Origin: Sporomusaceae bacterium
GTDB taxonomy: Bacteria > Bacillota > Negativicutes > Sporomusales > UBA7701
DNA: 64,000 nt
Reading direction: 5' to 3'
NCBI GenBank assembly: GCA_031460455.1
Contig: JAVKTQ010000013.1
Location: 44,429 to 108,428 of the forward strand
Position numbers and translations under genes: made by a program. This document shows, piece after piece, positions 16,164 through 25,407 of this stretch. Within the stretch, counting starts at the first letter, position 1. Each line of letters begins with the position of its first letter. Under the pieces are notes generated by a model. The model was not told the origin of the DNA and ran no database searches. It worked only from the letters and a program-made list of their open reading frames with translations.

Positions 16164-17324
16164 TCAGATAACCGGTCCTTGCATGTAGATGTCCATCGAG
16201 TTGGTGTAGCCGGAAATTTCCGCCTTCGTCATGGTCCCCGAAGCGATGCGCGTCAGTTCCTCCAAGATACGCTGCCCGGCGTCGGGGATGGTGTCCCCGC
16301 CGTCGATGACCGCGCTAAGGTTCATGTCGATGTGGTCGCTCATCTTCTCGGCGGCGGTGCGGCTGCCGGTGATCTTCAGCACCGGCACGAAGGGAAAACC
16401 TTGCGGCGCCCCTCTGCCGGTCGCGAAGACAATGACATTGCAGCCGGCGGCGGCCAAGCCGGTGAGGATCTCCGGCTCGCGGCCGGGGGAGTCCATGACC
16501 ACCAGCCCTCTGACCGCGGGACGTTCGCCGTATTCGTAGACCGCCTGAATGGGCGCCGACCCGGCTTTGGCGATGGCGCCGAGCGATTTCTCCTCGATGG
16601 TAGTCAGCCCGCCTTTGATGTTCCCGCCGGTGGGCTGACCGCCGCGGATATCCTCGCCAACCGCCATAGCCCGTTTCTCCATGCGGTCCACGAGGTTGAA
16701 GATGGCCTGGCCGACCTGCGCGTCGGCGGCGTGGCGGGCGAGTATGTGCTCGGCGCCGATGAACTCCGTGACTTCGCCGAGGATGGATACGCCGCCGGCT
16801 GCCACCAGCAGATCGGAAGCCACGCCGATGGCCGGGTTGGGCACCAGCCCGGAGGTGGTGTCCGAGCTGCCGCATTTCATCCCCATGACCAGTTCGCTGA
16901 TCGGGAAAGGCTCGCGCTGCTGCAGCGAGGCCTCCCGCACCATGTCCTGGGCCAGCAGGATGCCCTGAGCAGTGGTGCGGGCCGCACCGCCTACTTCCTG
17001 CACGACGAGGTGCTCCACCCTTTTGCCGCTGGCTCTGATGCCCTCGATTACGCCGGAAAGATCGGTGCTTTCGCAGCCGAGGCTGACGATTATCACCGAA
17101 TGCAGGTTGGGGTTACGCCCCAGACCGATCAACGCTTTGTTAACGAGCCCGATGTCGAGCGGGGTCTGGCAGCAGCCCTGATGATGCGTGAACCGGGCCG
17201 TGCCCTGCACCTGGCGGACGATGGCTTCGACCACTTCGTTGACGCAGACCACGGCCGACAGCACGCCGACGTAGTTGCGGGTGCCCACCGTGCCGGCGGC
17301 GCGGCGATAGCCGAGAAACTCCAT
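16164..17324 (-). CDS. UxaA/SuyB-family lyase, large subunit
   Basis: A 386-residue protein with the large domain of altronate/galactarate dehydratase: [54 protein letters not shown] and [22 protein letters not shown]. Conserved cysteines and histidines bind iron in the family. The small SAF domain is encoded separately by the gene just upstream. The split layout is that of (2R)-sulfolactate sulfo-lyase SuyAB and of some two-subunit sugar-acid dehydratases. The neighbours argue for hydroxy- or sugar-acid elimination, but sulfolactate cannot be ruled out. Confidence 0.85.
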   Translation of the reverse strand: MEFLGYRRAAGTVGTRNYVGVLSAVVCVNEVVEAIVRQVQGTARFTHHQGCCQTPLDIGLVNKALIGLGRNPNLHSVIIVSLGCESTDLSGVIEGIRASGKRVEHLVVQEVGGAARTTAQGILLAQDMVREASLQQREPFPISELVMGMKCGSSDTTSGLVPNPAIGVASDLLVAAGGVSILGEVTEFIGAEHILARHAADAQVGQAIFNLVDRMEKRAMAVGEDIRGGQPTGGNIKGGLTTIEEKSLGAIAKAGSAPIQAVYEYGERPAVRGLVVMDSPGREPEILTGLAAAGCNVIVFATGRGAPQGFPFVPVLKITGSRTAAEKMSDHIDMNLSAVIDGGDTIPDAGQRILEELTRIASGTMTKAEISGYTNSMDIYMQGPVI

Positions 17325-17326
17325 GA

Positions 17327-17626
17327 TTACGCCTCCTTCCGCAGGTCGCCGCGGCCGCGCAGACTTTCGATATTTTGCACATGAGCGTGATGGCCGGCCG
17401 GGATATCGCCGGTGGCCCGCCCGATCACCTCGCCGTATTTGAGGATGTCGTCGCCGCGGGTTATCGGCCGGAAGGCGAACTTGTGCCCGTAAGGGATGTC
17501 TTCCTGCACGGCGACCTGGTGCATCTCCCGCCCCAGGCGGACCTGAGCCTGCTGGCCGGCCTTGAGTTCCTGCACCGAGGTCGCGACGTTGTCTATTTCG
17601 TTCAACACAATCGCGTCGATGGCCAT
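17327..17626 (-). CDS. UxaA/SuyA-family lyase, small SAF-domain subunit
   Basis: A 99-residue SAF-domain protein, beginning MAIDAIVLNEIDNVATSVQE and carrying IPYGHKFAFRPITRGDDILKY, which corresponds to the N-terminal 90 residues of fused altronate/galactarate dehydratases. The histidine in YGHKFA is a conserved position of the family. It ends two bases before the large subunit gene, so the two form one enzyme. The fused version exists elsewhere in this window at 45366-46895, showing that both architectures occur in one genome. Confidence 0.85.
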   Translation of the reverse strand: MAIDAIVLNEIDNVATSVQELKAGQQAQVRLGREMHQVAVQEDIPYGHKFAFRPITRGDDILKYGEVIGRATGDIPAGHHAHVQNIESLRGRGDLRKEA

Positions 17627-17658
17627 TCTCTCTCCCCCAATCTAATCGCGTTGCAGCA

Positions 17659-18927
17659 TCATTTCACGATTACCGCCACCCCGTCCGGGATGACGGTGAT
17701 TCTGGCAGCGGCGCCGACGGCCGCATCGGCGGCGGCGAGCGCTTCCGCCAGGGTGGTTACCGCTGCGAAGCCCATTGCTTCGATGATCCGGTGGTCACAC
17801 TGGTCGGTGACGAAAATAACCCTATGTTTTAGCAGGATGCGGGCCATGATCTGCGTCGCCCATTGGTCGGGGATGGTCGATTCCCTGCCGATCCGCATGA
17901 TTTTGTCCATCGCCTCGCGGGCGCCGCCCCGCAGCCAGTTGTACATGTCCTCGCTGCCGTGCCCGTCGCTCAAGGCGGCGCAAACGATAATCACGCCGCC
18001 TTCCTTGCAGGTAGCCTCGGCCGACGACAGCGCCTTGACGTGCTGGTAAACGTTCTGGTCGAGCGGGTAACCGCCGTTGGTAGTGATGACAATTTCCGCC
18101 GGTTTTGCGGTGACGTCGGCTAGGTCGCCGGCGAATTTGCAGCCCGCCAGGTGGGCCTGCTCCATATCGCCGGCGAACGCTTGGATAATCTTCTTATCGG
18201 CGTCGATGACGACGTTGAGGATGAAAGCCAGTTTGGCCTGTTTGGCGGCGTAAACCATATCGGTGTGAATGGGGTTGCCGTCCAGGATCCCCGCCCTTGC
18301 CTTCGGGTGGGCGATGAATTCGGCGCAGTGGTTGGCAAGGACGGTCACTTCGCTGGCGATGCCCGGCAGCACACTTTTGCGGCCGCCGGAAAACCCGGCG
18401 AACAGGTGCGGTTCGATGAAACCTTCCGCAATTAGCAGGTCGGCCTCCACGGCCAGCCTGTTGATGACCAGGTCGCCGCCTGACGGCAGCTTGCCGACGT
18501 TGGTCATGGCAGATTTATCCCAGCAGTTGTGGACGACAATCTTTTCGTTTTTGTACAACTGCTCTCCGAACTTGTTTACCAGTTCTTCCCCGGTGGTCGC
18601 GCGGTGGAACCCGGTGGCCACGAGGAAGGTTATCTTGGCTGACGGATTGCCGCTGCGGATTTCGTCCAGCAGCAGCGGGGCCATGATCTTCGTCGGTACC
18701 GGCCTGGTGTGGTCGCTGGTGATGATGACGATGTTTCTGCGCCCTTTGGCAAGGTCGCGCAGGCGAGACGAGGCGATCGGGGCGGCCAACGCCGCCCGGA
18801 CAAGTTCTTCTTCGCCCGCCGCCGGTTTATAATGGTGCGCGTGCGACTCCAGGACGCCTTCCAGACGGGCATCGGGGATTACCGCCTCGATATGGCTTTT
18901 GCCATAGGGGATATTGATCGTGGCCAT
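17659..18927 (-). CDS. LarA-type nickel-pincer racemase/epimerase
   Basis: A 422-residue LarA-family protein. Visible active-site motifs are SDHTRPVPTKIM (arginine), GFHRATTGEE (histidine), and EPHLFAGFSGGRKSVLPG, which carries the histidine and the lysine that in L. plantarum LarA bears the nickel-pincer nucleotide, followed by NHCAEFIAHPKA with a nickel-ligand histidine. LarA interconverts D- and L-lactate; homologues epimerise malate, hydroxyglutarate or sugar acids such as gluconate. Embedded between dehydratases of the enolase and UxaA families, a sugar- or hydroxy-acid epimerase is likely. Cofactor genes larB, larC and larE are not in this window. Confidence 0.85.
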   Translation of the reverse strand: MATINIPYGKSHIEAVIPDARLEGVLESHAHHYKPAAGEEELVRAALAAPIASSRLRDLAKGRRNIVIITSDHTRPVPTKIMAPLLLDEIRSGNPSAKITFLVATGFHRATTGEELVNKFGEQLYKNEKIVVHNCWDKSAMTNVGKLPSGGDLVINRLAVEADLLIAEGFIEPHLFAGFSGGRKSVLPGIASEVTVLANHCAEFIAHPKARAGILDGNPIHTDMVYAAKQAKLAFILNVVIDADKKIIQAFAGDMEQAHLAGCKFAGDLADVTAKPAEIVITTNGGYPLDQNVYQHVKALSSAEATCKEGGVIIVCAALSDGHGSEDMYNWLRGGAREAMDKIMRIGRESTIPDQWATQIMARILLKHRVIFVTDQCDHRIIEAMGFAAVTTLAEALAAADAAVGAAARITVIPDGVAVIVK

Positions 18928-18930
18928 TTG

Positions 18931-20121
18931 CTATTTCACCGTCTCGACGATCGAGGTTTTGATTGCTTCCGCCGTCAGTTCCTGCCCCAGCCCGGGCAGG
19001 TCGGGGACTTCGTACATGCCGCCGCTGGGCATGTAGTTATATTTGCAGCTGTTCGTGTTCGCCTCCAGCAGGGCGTACCGATGCAGTTCGTGGATGATGA
19101 AGTTCGGGATAGCGGCCTCGACGTGGAGGGCGGCGGCGGTGGAAATCGGCCCGCCACAGACGTGGATCTGGACGGTCACGTCGTAGACATGCGCCATATC
19201 GCAAATTTTCTTCACTTCGGTCAGCCCGCCGCAGGTGCAGATGTCCGGCTGGATGACGTCAAGCGAACCGTCCTCGAAAAACGGCCGGTAACCCCAGCGC
19301 GTGTAGATTCTCTCGCCGGCGGCGATCGGCAGGTTGACGCTGTCCGCCACCTTCTTCATCTGCTTGGGGTTGAGCGGCATCACCGGTTCCTCGTAGTAGA
19401 ACACCCCTAATTCTTCGATCATTCTGCCGAACTGGATGGCGGCGGCGGTATCGGTGAAAGCGTGCATCTCCACGATAATGTCCACGTCGGGGCCGACGGC
19501 CTCGCGCATAGCTTTGAGCCTGTCGTAAGCCATCCGCAGGGGTTTGTCGGAAAGGACGCCGAACAGGTTGCGCTGGTTCCAGTTCCCCTTTTCGTCCATC
19601 CCTATCGGGTCGACCTTGATAGCATCGTAGCCTTCCGCTACGGCGGCGAGAGCCACATCCGCATACTCTTTCGGCTCGACGAGCATGGACTTGTCTTTGC
19701 CTTCGCCCCAGCCGAACTGGAGCTGGCTGGCATAGCTCCTTATCTTGTCCCGCGTTTTCCCGCCCAGCAACTGGTATAGCGGCATGTTGTAAGCTTTTCC
19801 CTTGATGTCCCATAGCGCGATATCGATGCCGCTCATGCCGGCGGAGAAGATCGTGCCGCCGCCCTGGCCCCAGAAAGTTTTCTTCTGCATCTTGTCCCAG
19901 ATGGCTTCGTTCTTCATCGGGTCCATGCCGATGATGATTTTCGCCAGGTCCTTGGCCATCCCGAAGCCCGCCGACGCACCGACCCCATAAGCCAGCCCGA
20001 CTTCGCCAAAACCGGATATCCCCTCGTCGGTGTTGATGCGAACCACGATCGGACGCCACTTGCTCATGCCGGAATAAAAATCGTTTGCGACCTCGATAAT
20101 ATCGACGCTGGTAATCTTCAC
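18931..20121 (-). CDS. Mandelate racemase/muconate lactonising family dehydratase, copy 1
   Basis: About 396 residues, enolase superfamily. The N-terminal cap is followed by a barrel with IKVDPIG, metal-binding acidic residues in IIVEMHAF, YYEEPVMPLNP and AAGERIYTRWGY, and a late histidine in VQIHVCGGP. This resembles acid-sugar dehydratases of the galactonate/mannonate type, which remove water to give a 2-keto-3-deoxy acid. The GTG at 20121 is chosen because GGAGAGG is correctly spaced and it aligns with the start of the paralogue at 20167-21354; upstream GTGs overlap the ribosome binding site. It ends three bases before larA. Confidence 0.87.
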   Translation of the reverse strand: MKITSVDIIEVANDFYSGMSKWRPIVVRINTDEGISGFGEVGLAYGVGASAGFGMAKDLAKIIIGMDPMKNEAIWDKMQKKTFWGQGGGTIFSAGMSGIDIALWDIKGKAYNMPLYQLLGGKTRDKIRSYASQLQFGWGEGKDKSMLVEPKEYADVALAAVAEGYDAIKVDPIGMDEKGNWNQRNLFGVLSDKPLRMAYDRLKAMREAVGPDVDIIVEMHAFTDTAAAIQFGRMIEELGVFYYEEPVMPLNPKQMKKVADSVNLPIAAGERIYTRWGYRPFFEDGSLDVIQPDICTCGGLTEVKKICDMAHVYDVTVQIHVCGGPISTAAALHVEAAIPNFIIHELHRYALLEANTNSCKYNYMPSGGMYEVPDLPGLGQELTAEAIKTSIVETVK

Positions 20122-20166
20122 CACTTTCACCTCTCCATATTATGTTGGGTTCTTACCGCGGGGCAT

Positions 20167-21354
20167 TTACTTGACAGTGACGCAAATTGCCGCCTTCATC
20201 GCCTCTTCGCTCATTTCCTGCCCGATCCCCGGCAGACTGGGGATGTCGAAATAACCGTTCACCGGTTGATAGTTATGCTTGCCAATGGCGATATTTTCCT
20301 CCAGCATAGCCGCCTGGTGGTGTTCGTGAATGATGAAGTTCGGGATGGCGGCTTCCAGTTGTAGAGCGGCCGCGGTAGCTATAGGCCCGCCGCAGATGTG
20401 GGCCTGGACGGTGACATCGTGTAGGTGGGCGAAATCGCAGATCTTTTTGCCTTCCGTGAACCCTCCCACAAGGCCTAGGTCAGGTTGAATGATCCGTAGC
20501 GAACGGTTGTCGAAAAACGGCTTGTACCCCCAGCGGGTGTATATTCTTTCGCCGCTGGCCAGCGGTATTTTCACGTTATCGGCGATCAGTTTCATCATCT
20601 CCGGGTTGAGTGGCATGACAGGTTCCTCGATGCAAAAAATGCCCAGATCTTCGATCGCCCGCCCCAGCTGGATAGCAGCGGTGGCATCCGTATAGGCGTG
20701 GAGTTCGCAGATTATGTCCTTTTCGGGGCCGATCGCCTCGCGCATGGCCTTCAGGCGGTTATACGCGGTTTTCACCTGCACGTCCGACAGTATTCCGTTC
20801 AAATTCCACCTGGCCCATTTGCCTTCGCGGTCGAAGGCGATCGGGTCCACCTTGATGCAGTCGTATCCGTCGCGCACGGCATCCAAAGCCGCCTGCGCAT
20901 ATTGCTCCGGTTCCGTCAGGACACGGGCCTCCTTGCCCCAGCCGAATTGCAGCTGACTGGCATATGTCCGCAGCTTCCGCTGCGTGTTCCCGCCAAGCAA
21001 CTGATACACGGGAACCCCCAAAGCCTTGCCTTTGATATCCCACAAGGCGATATCCAGGCCGCTGATGCCGCCGAAGATAACGGTACCGCCGCCCTGGCCC
21101 CAAAAAGTTTTCTTGTGCAGTTTGTCCCAGATTTGCTCGTTGTTCATCGGATCGCGGCCGATGATCAGCCTGGCGAATTCGACGCTCATCGCGAAACCGG
21201 CCTCCGCGCCGATCGCGTATGCCAGACCGACCTCGCCGAAACCGCTGATGCCCTCGTCGGTGTTCACGCGGACCACGACCGGCTTCCAGTAATCGCCCTT
21301 CAGCGGGGGCTTGCCTGTAGTGACCTGAAAAACGTCAACGCTGGTAATTTTCAT
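20167..21354 (-). CDS. Mandelate racemase/muconate lactonising family dehydratase, copy 2
   Basis: A 395-residue paralogue of the downstream gene, with the same landmarks: KTFWGQGGGTVIFGG, CIKVDPIAFD, IICELHAYTD, CIEEPVMPLNP, ASGERIYTRWGY and VQAHICGGP. The copies keep the same motifs but differ widely elsewhere, so they probably act on different isomers. The pairing with a LarA-type epimerase suggests that both epimers of one sugar acid are handled. The spacing between the two copies is about 45 bases, within one transcription unit. Confidence 0.87.
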   Translation of the reverse strand: MKITSVDVFQVTTGKPPLKGDYWKPVVVRVNTDEGISGFGEVGLAYAIGAEAGFAMSVEFARLIIGRDPMNNEQIWDKLHKKTFWGQGGGTVIFGGISGLDIALWDIKGKALGVPVYQLLGGNTQRKLRTYASQLQFGWGKEARVLTEPEQYAQAALDAVRDGYDCIKVDPIAFDREGKWARWNLNGILSDVQVKTAYNRLKAMREAIGPEKDIICELHAYTDATAAIQLGRAIEDLGIFCIEEPVMPLNPEMMKLIADNVKIPLASGERIYTRWGYKPFFDNRSLRIIQPDLGLVGGFTEGKKICDFAHLHDVTVQAHICGGPIATAAALQLEAAIPNFIIHEHHQAAMLEENIAIGKHNYQPVNGYFDIPSLPGIGQEMSEEAMKAAICVTVK

Positions 21355-21435
21355 GACTTTAATAGCACTTCCTTTTCGATTGTCGGCCGGACGTCACATC
21401 GTCGGGATGACGTCCGACTCCGCCACCCGGTATCT

Positions 21436-21969
21436 TCAGCCGGAATACTCCAAGCCCTTCCTGAGGGCGCTGATGTTTTTTTCAAGGGCGCCGCTGTCGC
21501 TGTTCATCCGCTGGGTTATCGCCCCGACAGCCATTTCGAGGTCAAGCACTTTGCTCTCGGCCACGCAGCAACCCATCATGACCATGTTGGCGGCTTTGCC
21601 GTAGCCGATCGCCTCGGCGATCTCGTTGGCGGGGAGCCAGATCGTCTTTATATCTTTTCTGACTTCGCGCCGTTCGACCAACGAACTGTTCACAATCAAA
21701 GTGCCGTTGGGCTTGACGCTGTTTTCGAACTTGGCCAGCGACGGCTCGTTCATCACGATGACGATGTCGGCCTGCTTGACAATGGGCGAGCCGATTTCTT
21801 CGTCGGACAGGACGACGGTGCAATTGGCCGTGCCCCCGCGCTGCTCCGGACCGTACGACGGATAGAAGGTGGCGCTTTTGCCGCCGCCGGCGGCCGCGTG
21901 GCCGAGTAACCGCCCGATAAGCATTACCCCTTGCCCGCCGAAGCCGGCGATAAGTACACTCTTCTCCAC
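21436..21969 (-). CDS. korC: 2-oxoacid:ferredoxin oxidoreductase, gamma subunit
   Basis: A 177-residue KorC/PorG-type subunit starting at GTG with GGAGGTGAAATATC upstream. It has the AGFGGQGVMLIGRLLGHAA nucleotide-like loop and YGPEQRGGTANC motif of the gamma domain. Gene order D-A-B-C (24035 down to 21436) matches four-subunit 2-oxoglutarate or branched-chain 2-oxoacid enzymes. Subfamily symbols are only a guide, since substrate specificity cannot be read from sequence. Confidence 0.88.
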   Translation of the reverse strand: MEKSVLIAGFGGQGVMLIGRLLGHAAAGGGKSATFYPSYGPEQRGGTANCTVVLSDEEIGSPIVKQADIVIVMNEPSLAKFENSVKPNGTLIVNSSLVERREVRKDIKTIWLPANEIAEAIGYGKAANMVMMGCCVAESKVLDLEMAVGAITQRMNSDSGALEKNISALRKGLEYSG

Positions 21970-22000
21970 GATATTTCACCTCCGGTTGACCTAATGGGCA

Positions 22001-22738
22001 CTATTTACGCACCTTGAACTCGCCGAGCGGGTAATAAGGGATCATGTTCTTCTCAATCGTCGCCAGCGCGTCCAGCGGTTTCATATGCCAATTGGTGGGG
22101 CAGTTGGACAACAGCTCCACGAACGAAAAGCCTTTGTTCTCCACCTGCATTCTGAAGGCGGTCTCGATGCCCTTAGCCGCTTTCAAAATGTTCGCCGGCG
22201 AATTCAGCGCAAAGCGGGCGACGTAGGCGGGCGCTTCCAGGGTCGCGATTATCTCCGCCATTTTGAGCGGGTATCCCGTCGTCTTCGGGTCTCTGCCGGC
22301 GGGGGTGGTGGTGGAGGTCTGCCCGACCAGCGTGGTGGGGGCCATCTGTCCGCCGGTCATGCCGTAGGTGGCGTTGTTGATGAATAACGTCGTGATGTTC
22401 TCGCCGCGGTTGGCGCAGTGGATAATCTCGGACGTCCCTATCGCCGCCAGGTCCCCGTCTCCCTGATATGTGAAAACAAACCTGTCCGGCCGGATGCGTT
22501 TGACTCCCGTCGCCACGGCGGGCGCCCGCCCGTGGGCGGCGGGAACCATGTCCATGTTGAAATATGTGCGGCCCAGGCTGACGCAGCCGACCCCCATGAC
22601 GATGATGGACTTCTCTCGCAGCCCCAGGCTGTCGAGAGCCTGAGCCATGAGCTTCTGGGCGACCCCGTGGAGGCATCCCGGGCAGTAGGGACTGCTTACC
22701 TTGTTGAGTGATTCTGGTTTCGCGTAGATTTTTTGCAT
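22001..22738 (-). CDS. korB: 2-oxoacid:ferredoxin oxidoreductase, beta (TPP) subunit
   Basis: A 245-residue beta subunit. YCPGCLHGVAQKLMAQAL holds a cluster-type cysteine pair, and GDGDLAAIGTSEIIHCANRGENI with NNATYGMTGGQMAPTT is the thiamine diphosphate and magnesium site. The stop of the alpha subunit lies one base upstream, so the two are coupled. The beta subunit does the decarboxylation step, giving an acyl-CoA and reduced ferredoxin. Confidence 0.9.
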   Translation of the reverse strand: MQKIYAKPESLNKVSSPYCPGCLHGVAQKLMAQALDSLGLREKSIIVMGVGCVSLGRTYFNMDMVPAAHGRAPAVATGVKRIRPDRFVFTYQGDGDLAAIGTSEIIHCANRGENITTLFINNATYGMTGGQMAPTTLVGQTSTTTPAGRDPKTTGYPLKMAEIIATLEAPAYVARFALNSPANILKAAKGIETAFRMQVENKGFSFVELLSNCPTNWHMKPLDALATIEKNMIPYYPLGEFKVRK

Positions 22739-22739
22739 G

Positions 22740-23810
22740 CTACTCGCCCCCCTGGCCGGCGGAAATTCGTTTCATCTCGGTGATGATGTCTTGATGCAAA
22801 GGGGTGAATCCGCCGTCGCGCCCCAGAGGAAATACCGGTATTTTATTGCATACCCCCAGTTGGACGTCTTCGATCATCTGGACGGGGATGCTCATCTCGA
22901 CGTCGAGTATGGCGCGGACTCTCGCAGGGTCGAGCCGCCGATAGCTCTCATACGGGAACGGCTGCAAGGTGATTGGGCGGATCAGGCCGACTTTCATACC
23001 CTCGGCCCTGAGTTCGCGGACGGCGGTTTTGGCTATTCTGGCGCATGTCCCGTAGCCGGTGAGGATGAACTCGGCGTCTTCGACCAGATACTCCTCCACG
23101 CGCACGTCGTTCTTCCGCCAGCTTTCGTACATTCCGGCCCGGGAAATTTTATACTTTTCCCAGGTCTCATTATCGACCGCCGAATTCTTGATGATTCTCG
23201 GCTCGCGTGCCTCGCAGCCGTCGGCGACCCAGCCGCTCTTGTCGGGGAAAACCGTCTTGAATTCCGGCAACGAAACGGATTCCATCATCGCACCGATAAT
23301 GCCGTCGGCGAGGACAATGACCGGGTTCCGGTCCCTGTCGGCATAATCGAAAGCTTCGTACGTCAGGTTAACGGCTTCTTGCACGTTGGCCGGGGCAAAT
23401 ACCATGGTCTTGTAGCCGCCATGGCCTGATGCCTTCACGGAGAACCAATAGTCTGTCTGCGCCGGGGAAATTTTGCCCATCCCCGGGCCGGAGCGGCTGA
23501 CGTTGACTATGACAGCCGGAAGGTCGGCGGAGGCGAGGTAGGATATTCCTTCCGCCTTGAGCGCCATCCCTGGACCCGAGGAAGAGGTCATGACCCGCGC
23601 ACCGACCGCCGACGCGCCATAGAGCATGCTGATCGACGCTATTTCGCTTTCCCCTTGAATGAAGGTCCTTCCCAAATCCGGCATCCTGGCCGACATGTAT
23701 TCCGGTATTTCGTTTTGAGGGGTGATCGGGTATCCGGCATAAAACGTGCATCCTGCCCGGATGGCTGCTTCGGCGATCGCCTCGCATCCCTTTATGAACT
23801 GCTTACCCAT
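22740..23810 (-). CDS. korA: 2-oxoacid:ferredoxin oxidoreductase, alpha subunit
   Basis: A 356-residue alpha subunit with the pyrimidine-binding domain (FYAGYPITPQNEIPEYM, MTSSSGPGMALKAEGISYL) and a C-terminal transketolase-like domain with LTGYGTCARIAKTAV and IRPITLQPFPYE. The arrangement is that of KorA/VorB. It follows the small ferredoxin subunit by 21 bases. The substrates are likely 2-oxoacids made by the neighbouring oxidase and dehydratases. Confidence 0.9.
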   Translation of the reverse strand: MGKQFIKGCEAIAEAAIRAGCTFYAGYPITPQNEIPEYMSARMPDLGRTFIQGESEIASISMLYGASAVGARVMTSSSGPGMALKAEGISYLASADLPAVIVNVSRSGPGMGKISPAQTDYWFSVKASGHGGYKTMVFAPANVQEAVNLTYEAFDYADRDRNPVIVLADGIIGAMMESVSLPEFKTVFPDKSGWVADGCEAREPRIIKNSAVDNETWEKYKISRAGMYESWRKNDVRVEEYLVEDAEFILTGYGTCARIAKTAVRELRAEGMKVGLIRPITLQPFPYESYRRLDPARVRAILDVEMSIPVQMIEDVQLGVCNKIPVFPLGRDGGFTPLHQDIITEMKRISAGQGGE

Positions 23811-23831
23811 AGTTCTAGCCTCCTGTGAAAG

Positions 23832-24035
23832 CTACTTGTAGACTTCAATAGCTGCTTCGGGGCAAACGACCGCGCAGATTTTGCAGCCGGTGCATTTATC
23901 TCCATCCGTCTGATATGCATAGGTATATCCCTTGGAATTGGTTTCCTTTTTCATCTGGACGATTTTTTGCGGACAATATTCGACGCAGAAGCCACAGCCC
24001 TTGCATAGTTCCTGCGCCACATCGATTCTAGCCAT
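23832..24035 (-). CDS. korD: 2-oxoacid:ferredoxin oxidoreductase, delta (2x4Fe-4S) subunit
   Basis: A 67-residue ferredoxin subunit beginning MARIDVAQELCKGCGFCVEY, with CKGCGFCVEYCP and CTGCKICAVVCP. The ATG at 24035 has GAGGAGG five bases upstream; an upstream in-frame start adds an unconvincing tail. It is the first gene of the kor set and passes electrons from the beta subunit to free ferredoxin. Confidence 0.9.
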   Translation of the reverse strand: MARIDVAQELCKGCGFCVEYCPQKIVQMKKETNSKGYTYAYQTDGDKCTGCKICAVVCPEAAIEVYK

Positions 24036-24083
24036 CTTGACCTCCTCATGATTACCGGCGTCTCCGCCGCGTACAGGCACCCC

Positions 24084-25358
24084 TCACCAGCTGCCGATGT
24101 CGGGCAAGTTGCCGTCCGCGTCAAATAGCCACTCGGCCGGCTGCCCGGCGACGGTAACGTCAGGGTGCTGCTCGGCCTCGGCAGTCATATTTTCCGACAC
24201 GTATATTTCGGACAGATGCAGGGTATTGGAAACACGCACGATGCGGACCTTTTCCAGAGCGGCGACCTTGCAAGTCTTGACCGCGCCCTTGATCGCCAGG
24301 CTGTCCGAATCCATGATCAATGGTATCCGCCCCGACTCGACGATCGTCGCCGTAATACAATTGGCATAGGTTGCAGCGAGATCGACTTTTTCAAATAACC
24401 GGCGGGTAGTGAAATGGGCGTTGCCCACCCCTATGGCGTTGCCGTGGCTGCGCTCCGTCAAATCCAGCGCCACCAGCCGCGCAGGGCGATGCTGGGAGGG
24501 CAGCGGCCCGCCCCCGGTGACATTCGGGTCCATCCCGCCGCCCGAAAATTCTTTGCCAAGCTGGTCGACGATGAGGACATCGATAGGCTGCAGCAGGATC
24601 CTGGGCATATTTTTCTTGGCTTCGGCAAGCAGGCCGGGCTCGACCGCAAGGATGTCAGCGGCCGGGACGACGGCGATTCGGTCGAGCCGGTCGTAGGCGT
24701 TTTCCACTGTCGCGATGCCGAACAGATAATTGGCCTTCTTTAGATGGACCCGCGCCATCTGGAATATGTTTTCCGCCATATGCTTGAAGCCGAGCGCATG
24801 GCAGGAAGCCGCGCCTTGGTGTTTGCCAAGTCCGATCGCCATCATTTTGACCAGGCCGCTTTCGTATGTCCCGACAAAGGCGGTATGCGGCTTTATCCGG
24901 TTGATCAGCACAATGCCGTCGGCATCGAAGGCATTCTTATCCAAGAGTACCGCAAGTCCGTTGTCCAGAACGCCGATTTCCACTACGTCCATCGAGGATA
25001 CTATGGGGCAGCCGACGCTGGACTCTGTTACGCCCAGGCTGGCCAGCATCTCGGTTTGCCCTCCGGCGGTAGCGCCGCCGTGACTGCCCATCGCCGGCAC
25101 CACGAACGGCTCCGCTCCGCAGCTTCTTAGCTCCTCGACGACGACTTTCACCAGCAGGGGAAGCTCGGCCATTCCGCGGCTGCCGACCGCTACGGCGACC
25201 CGCATGCCCGGTTTTATCCGTCCGGTTACGCCGGCCTCATATATGCCCTTCCGCAATGCGCCGGCTGCATCTTGCAGTTCGTTGACGGTAAAATGCTGTC
25301 TGACCTTCACCATTTTAGGCAAGGCAACGTCCTGCAGCAGTTCGGTGAGAATGCCCAC
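24084..25358 (-). CDS. LarA-family nickel-pincer-type isomerase (DUF2088), island 1 copy
   Basis: A 424-residue protein of the wider LarA/DUF2088 family, distinct from the classical LarA at 17659. Landmarks are AVAVGSRGMAELPLL, VPAMGSHGGATAGGQTEML, INRIKPHTAF, ESGLVKMMAIGLGKHQGA, KEFSGGGMDPNVTG and TTRRLF. A close paralogue lies in the sigma-54 island (35459-36742). Such proteins are assigned as putative nickel-pincer cofactor isomerases, reactions unknown. The start is a GTG with GGAGGGG upstream. It sits between the TRAP genes and korD, so its substrate is likely imported by that TRAP system. Confidence 0.75.
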   Translation of the reverse strand: MGILTELLQDVALPKMVKVRQHFTVNELQDAAGALRKGIYEAGVTGRIKPGMRVAVAVGSRGMAELPLLVKVVVEELRSCGAEPFVVPAMGSHGGATAGGQTEMLASLGVTESSVGCPIVSSMDVVEIGVLDNGLAVLLDKNAFDADGIVLINRIKPHTAFVGTYESGLVKMMAIGLGKHQGAASCHALGFKHMAENIFQMARVHLKKANYLFGIATVENAYDRLDRIAVVPAADILAVEPGLLAEAKKNMPRILLQPIDVLIVDQLGKEFSGGGMDPNVTGGGPLPSQHRPARLVALDLTERSHGNAIGVGNAHFTTRRLFEKVDLAATYANCITATIVESGRIPLIMDSDSLAIKGAVKTCKVAALEKVRIVRVSNTLHLSEIYVSENMTAEAEQHPDVTVAGQPAEWLFDADGNLPDIGSW

Positions 25359-25407
25359 CGTCAGCCCCTCCTTGTTACAACTAATGATCCGGCATGGACT
25401 ACCGTAG

